Assembly: GCA_963693315.1 (NCBI GenBank) | Contig: OY856188.1 | Coordinates: 102,116,462 to 102,180,461, forward strand | Reading direction: 5' to 3' | From: Diogma glabrata | Taxonomy: Eukaryota > Arthropoda > Insecta > Diptera > Cylindrotomidae | Length of the DNA: 64,000 nt | In this document: one piece after another, positions 58,420-64,000 of the stretch | How the letters are laid out: the number at the start of each line of letters is the position of its first letter | Numbering within the stretch: position 1 is the stretch's first letter | Notes under the pieces: model-generated | Database searches by the model: none | Told to the model about the DNA's origin: nothing | The model's input: only the letters and a program-made list of their open reading frames with translations | Program-made: the position numbers and the translations under genes

Positions 58420-59079
58420 GTAAGAATAGAAATATAAATATTAAAAATTTCACTTTAGATAGATAACCTCGTGGTTCCACCATTTTAATTTACCTGTCGT
58501 ATTTTGTTAGTCCTTTTAGTTATATATATTCATTATCCGATAACAGCAGTTCATTTTTTTACAAAGTGCGTCTAATGTTCTCAGATTCAATCGATTCTAG
58601 ATGTTGAATATTGTTTACTTGTTGTATCAATCCATTTTATAAATTTGTTTTACTAATTTCTTGCTGAGCAAAACCATATGTTAAATTTTATAAAAATTGC
58701 CAATCCGTTATACAATATGATTTAAAATAACCTAGCGTATTCAGATCTAGTTGGGACCGTTAAACACCGTTTTATTTATTTACTTAACTTCCAGTGAGAT
58801 TAATGAATCTGGATTTGGATGAATCTGGTACATATCAAACGAGTTTTTATCATGACGGTAACGGGCAAATGTAATAAAATACAATTATTACAAAAACAAA
58901 TAAAATTTAAAAAAACAATTGATTAAAATTTTAGGGAAAAATCAAAAGTCAAATCAAAAACCAAAATAAAAAAATATAAAAGAAAAGTCATAAATGGGTA
59001 ATTCTTTTATAAACCGAATACTTTTCTGACCGACCCATTTTTGATTTGGCTGAAATTTTTTTAGGGGTTTTTTATCGAA

Positions 59080-59430
59080 AAAAAAGATATACGTGTTCGA
59101 GGATTTTTATAAAGCTGTTCTAAATTTCGAGAATTTCTTGATTTTCGGCTTGAAAACTTATTTTCAAAAATTCATAACTTCGGTTTTATAGAAGCTTTTT
59201 CTTTTTTTTATTCGAAAGTTAAAGATGGATTTTTTTAAGAATGAATATTTTCAACTAAAGTTATTAACAAATTCCTATTGTTACAAACAAATAAAATGTT
59301 AAAATTAAATTTTAACCATTACCCATGAAATTAGTTTATAATATAATCATCGTATTTAGCGCTTAATTTCCTATGAAAAAAGTTTTTTTTTTAATGGAGA
59401 AATGATATTTACTGTTAGAAATAATAGTTA
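59080..59430. repeat. Direct repeat, left copy (of 61320-61675)
   Basis: Shared order: TTTCGAGAATTT, TTGGCTTGAA.ACTT, ATAACTTCGGTT, TTATTAACAAATTCCTATTGTTA, ATAATCATCGTATT. The two copies bracket the TIR element at 59613-61298. Confidence 0.75.
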
Positions 59431-59612
59431 TTTATTTATCTAGAACGAAAAGTGAAACTTTAAAGCACGAGCTAGTTGTTTACTAAAAAATTAATAGTTA
59501 ATTAATAGCGCCTTATCTAAAATTAAATAAAAAGGTCTTACACCTAGAAAATTAGTAGAGATTCTGAATTTACAATGTTCAAAGATGAGAAAAATCAAAA
59601 AACTAAAATAAT

Positions 59613-61298
59613 CTGTGGAGAGATTTTTAAATTAATCCACTTTGAACATTTTTGCGCACGAAGTACGATATTTTGGAAAATATGGCATTGTTTTATATGA
59701 ATAGAAAGGAAAAAATGATATAATAATAATTTTTAAGTGGTAATTCTATTAAACTTTTATTATTTCAACATTTTAGTACTAATAAAATATAAAAATGTAA
59801 CATAATTAATTATAATTACATCAATTTAAACATGCGAAGCATTATATCTACAAACAGCACTCAAAAGGTGTTTAGGATAATCCGGGTGATTCGCAGCAAC
59901 CTTATTCATTTCCCAGGAAGACTTTCAGAAATCAAAATGTACGGACTCCATCGCCTGCTCCCCAAAAAATGCTAATCCTTCACCGTTTTTTCACAGAACT
60001 GTTCTATGTGAAAAAAACTGCATGAACCTTTGGTGTAACGCTGACACCTAAGTCCATGTAGCTCTTTTTGAAAGCTTCTATACATGCTATGTAATTTTGG
60101 CCAAGATTATTTCCGAAGCATGCAGAAACTACTTTTTTGAAGTCGTCGAATACTTTAACATACTTAGGTATTGCAAGATTTTCAAACTGGCGCAGAAGGT
60201 CTACTTTATCCAAAAGTGTTTTGCATGCATTTCCTTTAAACCCAGAACATCCTCGTCTGATTTCACGCTGAACGTGACAAGCTTTTGCCCATGACAGCGA
60301 CTCATTTTCACACTCTTCCAACATATGCTCTTTCCCTTTTTTTTTAATCACTCGTGACATGATTTGATCATTCGCTTTTAAAGATCCACATTTTTGTGGT
60401 TTGCCTTTTGTAATCTCACTGAAGCACACGTCGCACCGTTTTGTCGCAGACAGTTGTTTAGACTTGCCTAAAATAATAAATTAAAACAATAAAATCTGAA
60501 ATTTAAGAACAAACTAACAAAAAAATATATTTTATAAATATATTTTTTACTTTCAAAACTTACCTGGAACTTTTTTTGCAACTTTGCCACAAATTTTAGT
60601 CGGTATTCCGCGTGCAATTTCACAAATTTTGCATTCGCATCTTGATTTGATCGCGTAGCCTGCACAGGCTTAAAAATAGACAAATCTGGAGATGCTAATT
60701 TCTTTTTGTCAGTCTTCGCTTGAAATACTTTTCTTCTGCACGTACAACACACAGCATCCGACAATCTGCGCTCGTCATCATAGTTGTCAACGTGATTTTT
60801 CATGTCAATTTTTAACTGATTCTCTATAATATACATTTGATTTTGTTTTCGAAAACACAGGAAACATACTTTTCCCCGATTTTGATCGTGAGTCAAAGCT
60901 TTAGACGACATCATTCACTGAACAATTCTAAGACACGTTTTAACAGTTTTTAGATAGATAGATAGACCAAACAATTGATAGATAATTCGCATTGCGACAC
61001 AAGGTTAAACGTGTTTTGTTTTTGTAGTTTTATTTTAACAGTGCTTGTGTCGCTGAAGTCAATTTAAGTTTTCATTATTTCTGTTTTTTAAATCATGGTT
61101 ATTAGACAATAATTAACAATTAATAAACTACTAATAATTATAAAATTTATTATAAACGGTTAATATAAACATTTAATACAAAATTATTTTGTTTTTTTCT
61201 ATTTATAAGTAAAAAATTGATGCCAGCATTTTTGAAATATCGTACTTCGTGCGCAAAAATGTTCAATGTGGATTTAATTAAAAATCTCTTTTTTTGCG
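59613..61298 (-). mobile_element. Long-TIR DNA element carrying a spliced gene
   Basis: Inverted repeats of about 75 bp (59613-59688 and 61222-61298) share ACATTTTTGCGCACGAAGTA and CGATATTT. Between them lies one minus-strand gene (60914→59829). This is the layout of an autonomous DNA transposon, but I cannot assign the superfamily. The tips of the TIRs diverge and no TSD was fixed. Confidence 0.7.
59829..60914 (-). pseudogene. CxxC-rich transposon-encoded protein, two or more exons
   Basis: Exon 1 (60914-60564) starts MMSSKALTHDQNRGKVCFLC (a second Met one codon on) and has two CxxC pairs (CFLC; CCTC) spaced like a zinc cluster, then FVAKLQKKFQ. Donor GTAAGT at 60563; the acceptor TTTTAGGCAAG gives an in-phase join at 60462. 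Exon 2 (to 60004) has CDVCFSE, a QREIRRGCSGFKGNACKTLLD segment and VTPKVHAVFF. After a frameshift the line continues FGEQAMESVHFDF…HPDYPKHLLSAVCRYNA (to ~59829). The same layout occurs in uncharacterised transposon-related proteins of invertebrates as I recall them; function is presumably transposition. Confidence 0.6.
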
Positions 61299-61319
61299 GG
61301 TTCTATATAAACATAACGA

Positions 61320-61675
61320 TATACTTGTTTTAGTGTTTTTTTTTTTATTTTAGGGGGAATAGAAAATTTCGAGAATTTTGTGATTTTTGGCTTGAAGACT
61401 TGTTTTCAAAGATCCATAACTTCGGTTCTGGTAGAGATAGATACTTTTTTCTGTTTTATTTTAAAGAATAGAGATGCAATTTAAAAAGAAACTGTTATTT
61501 ATAAAAATTATTAACAAATTCCTATTGTTATAAACAAATAAAATTTTAAAATCAATTTTTAGTCATTATCTCAAATAAATAAAGAGTGTTTAGTGTAATC
61601 ATCGTATTCGACGTTCAATTTTCAATAAGAAACGTATATTTAAATAATGAAGAAATGAGTTGTACTGTTACAAAT
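61320..61675. repeat. Direct repeat, right copy (of 59080-59430)
   Basis: Same orientation as the left copy. It runs up to the RTE endonuclease fragment at 61679. Confidence 0.75.
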
Positions 61676-61678
61676 AAG

Positions 61679-62056
61679 TTAATTCTTCCAGCGCCGGACA
61701 GTTACTATTCCACTGCTGATTGGTTTCCATTCGAGAAGTGCTTTCCTCGCCTTGGGTGTTGTTAGTACTGCTCCGTCTTGTTCATGTGTGTTGGATTTAC
61801 CAGAGAACATTATGTAATTTCCTTTACTCGTTGTTAGATCTCCGCTGTTTTTCCATCTCACTTCACTGAGTTCTAGTATCTCGATGTTATATTCTTCCAT
61901 TACTTTCACTACTTGTGCTAGTCTCGATGATTCTGTAAGAGCTCCGACGTTCCAGTTTCCTACTCTTGTCCGGGTACGATAGCCTAGGGTCGATGCTTGG
62001 TTTTGCTTGTTTTGATTTATTTTATTTTCATTTCTGGTGTACATTTCTTTAATCAA
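61679..62056 (-). pseudogene. RTE-type LINE endonuclease N-terminus
   Basis: 125 codons. VGNWNVGALTESSRLAQVVK (Asn motif, ~32), LELSEVRWKNSGDL (catalytic Glu retained, ~62), GNYIMFSGKSNTHEQDGAVL and ALLEWKPISSGIV. It breaks off where the rest of the endonuclease should follow. Better conserved than the LINE 2 copy; a third RTE lineage in the window. 62057-62288 shows nothing else. Confidence 0.75.
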
Positions 62057-62288
62057 TGTGAATTTTGGGATTGATGAGTCAGATAATGAGGATCAATCAT
62101 CCAACGTAATTTGTCATATTCCATATTTTTCTGATGAAGCGGTTACCCGTTTAAGTTATATCCAGTGTTGCTTAACTTCATGGTAAGAAATGTTGTCGTC
62201 TTAACCACTTTAAGTTTTTTATTCCAATAAGTGTATTCTCTTTTAAACTCACAAGTGTTAATTGACTAGTATCCTTAGCACTAAATTA

Positions 62289-63492
62289 ACATTACTTGTA
62301 ACGTAATGAAGCGCTGCTTCGTTGAATGACAACGAAGTGGTATAGCAGGTCGCGTACCTAGCGACATTTATTTATAGCCCCAGACCAGCTGCAATCCATG
62401 GAATCGAGAAAGAAATCCTGCTACTACAGCACAAATAAACAATAGTACGCGTGAAACATGATAAGAACAGATAGGAGAAAATAAGCAAGTGAAGGCTTGA
62501 GACTCTGGCGACCCTCATACGCGAAAAGAACCACGATCACCACGTCTAACCCTCTACATCAACACACTATTTCACATTTTCACTCCTCATACACCCGCGC
62601 ACCCTCACCAGCATACACACACGCACACACTTACACACACATGCACACAATCACCCATACCTAAATCCATGCCCCTAAGTTCAACATTTCGAAATAATTT
62701 TACACCAACTTACCGGTAACATAATTTGAAAAGTGCCCGTTCGTGACTGAATTATTTATTCGATTATTGTGGTAATCGGTTACATCCATATATAATTTCA
62801 TAGACCAAATGGTAACAAATTTTGTAAGTTTTTTATTTGTAGTAAAAATCCCGCGCATTCAAAATTTGGGAATGCATAGACAGAACTAGCAAAAAAAAAT
62901 AACATTTTGTTCGTTTTACTGTAAATTGTTAACCTTTAACGCTTTCTCAGTAGGAAGCAATATATTTATATAATAGGTCCAATTGCTGGTTTGAAACAAA
63001 ATAACCAGAAAACAGAATTCCAATATTATCTCCCTTTATAACACCACGCCCAGGATATATTACGAATTCAAGTATGTTCATGGCATGTGTCGGTTTGATG
63101 TTATTGCGTCCGCGCAGAGTCAACAATCCCAACATCAATTATTATTACCTTTGTTTAAATTAAATTAAAATATAACATCAGAATCCACAAATAACGTCAG
63201 ATCTTGGCCTAATGTGATCGAATAAAAAAAAAATGCAGGTTTGTCTCCTAAAATAAAAAAATTAGAGGTAATCCTGGCTACTTGTGATAGCCGTAGACAT
63301 TTGTGTTGTGTGGAAAGAAACTTATTTAATCTAACACATTCTCCTCTGACTCATACGCACATGCACCTCATACACCCGTTCATCCATATCCCCATCCACA
63401 CATCCATATACACACATTCGCACACCTACATACTTCACCATAATCATTCATGCATAAAATAAAAATAAAAAATCAGATATGACTCACCCCAT
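62289..63492. repeat. CA-block repeat family, copy 2
   Basis: 62296-62560 matches 11540-11795 closely. A CA-rich tract follows (62570-62660), then about 650 bp without a gene, a second CA-rich tract (63335-63440) and AAAATAAAAA…GACTCACCCCAT (63458-63492), matching the empty site of the gypsy insertion in copy 1. The flank 63493-64000 shows no gene. Confidence 0.75.
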
Positions 63493-64000
63493 GATGCTGT
63501 CCCGTCCCACTCTCCTATCCTTAAAATTCAGCCGCTCATCTCCATCAGGTCATACATAGACCAGAGCTCGGCCAAGGTGATTGCAACTTAAAACCATTGT
63601 TAAGATCCAAGTGTGATATAAATTAACGGATATAGAAATTGGTAATAATTTATGGCAGCTGTAATTAATCAATCCGGAAATAACAACCTGTTTCAGCGAT
63701 GATTCACCTTTAACTCTCGGTGATGAAATGTTATGATATCAACTTGTAACCAACGTTATTGGTTGTAAGACACCATTAACAACACTAATCCAGACAGCCT
63801 CAAAATCACTTGTCAATTTTAGTCATGGATTGTCGAATTTTATTATAATTTTACTATAAGTAACCGTTTAGATAAATGTTCTCGCCCGAATTTGAAAATG
63901 ACGTCAACCATTGAATATAACTACTAACGCAGCTTAAAAAAAAACTTATATTTTATGGATTCCGCTAACTGGATAAATCACAGCACACATATCATATGTA

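Noticed and set aside
62947..63138. 63-codon minus-strand frame in CA-block copy 2
   Set aside because: Not conserved in copy 1 and no recognisable domain.

Overview
This window looks like AT-rich, intron-bearing arthropod nuclear DNA, most probably insect. It has GT-AG introns, C2H2 zinc-finger exons, and a retroelement mix typical of insects: RTE, CR1-like and LOA/I-like LINEs, Ty3/gypsy, Ty1/copia, BEL/Pao, Penelope, hAT elements, MITEs and foldbacks. I see no bacterial operons, rRNA, tRNA or CRISPR. The species cannot be named from the sequence alone.

Only two host-type genes are visible, both on the + strand. Gene 1 (exons from 8409 to 44435, about 36 kb) encodes a roughly 600-residue protein with 17 C2H2 zinc fingers in 13 small exons. 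Every intron is phase 0. A four-exon, seven-finger cassette (9676-10632) is present again at 22985-24204 with matching exon lengths and similar short introns. A lone third copy of the cassette's last exon lies at 41239-41325, followed by a two-finger exon and a short acidic terminal exon. Gene 2 (56024-58419, open at both ends) is a chain of five phase-0 exons, three of exactly 78 nt, encoding an Asn/Lys/Glu-rich protein I cannot name.

Almost everything else is mobile DNA. 1-8.1 kb: CR1-like LINE remnants, a tandem-repeat stretch, a 5'-truncated RTE LINE with a 12-bp target-site duplication, and a signal-peptide-like remnant. 10.6-22.9 kb (the intron between the two cassettes): a minus-strand LOA/I-type LINE split by a plus-strand LINE and by a CA-rich repeat element that itself holds a young Ty3/gypsy element with intact ends. 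24.4-41.0 kb: a minus-strand copia remnant, a hAT remnant, a Penelope 3' end with GIY-YIG domain and hammerhead-like motif, a TIR MITE, and a degraded BEL/Pao element whose gag was split by a 4.66-kb hAT with perfect 8-bp duplications. 41.6-44.3 kb: two foldback elements in the last intron of gene 1.

Downstream of gene 1 (44.4-56 kb) are AT-rich repeats, a second hAT (48079-50535) with perfect 8-bp duplications, and an RTE LINE interrupted by a 656-bp palindromic MITE. Gene 2 has a Ty3 gag/protease remnant in one intron. 59-62 kb holds a long-TIR element carrying a spliced minus-strand gene for a CxxC-rich protein, bracketed by about 350-bp direct repeats. 61.7-64 kb holds an RTE endonuclease fragment and another copy of the CA-rich repeat family. 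The nesting gives relative ages, for example LOA older than the gypsy insertion and BEL older than the hAT inserted in it.
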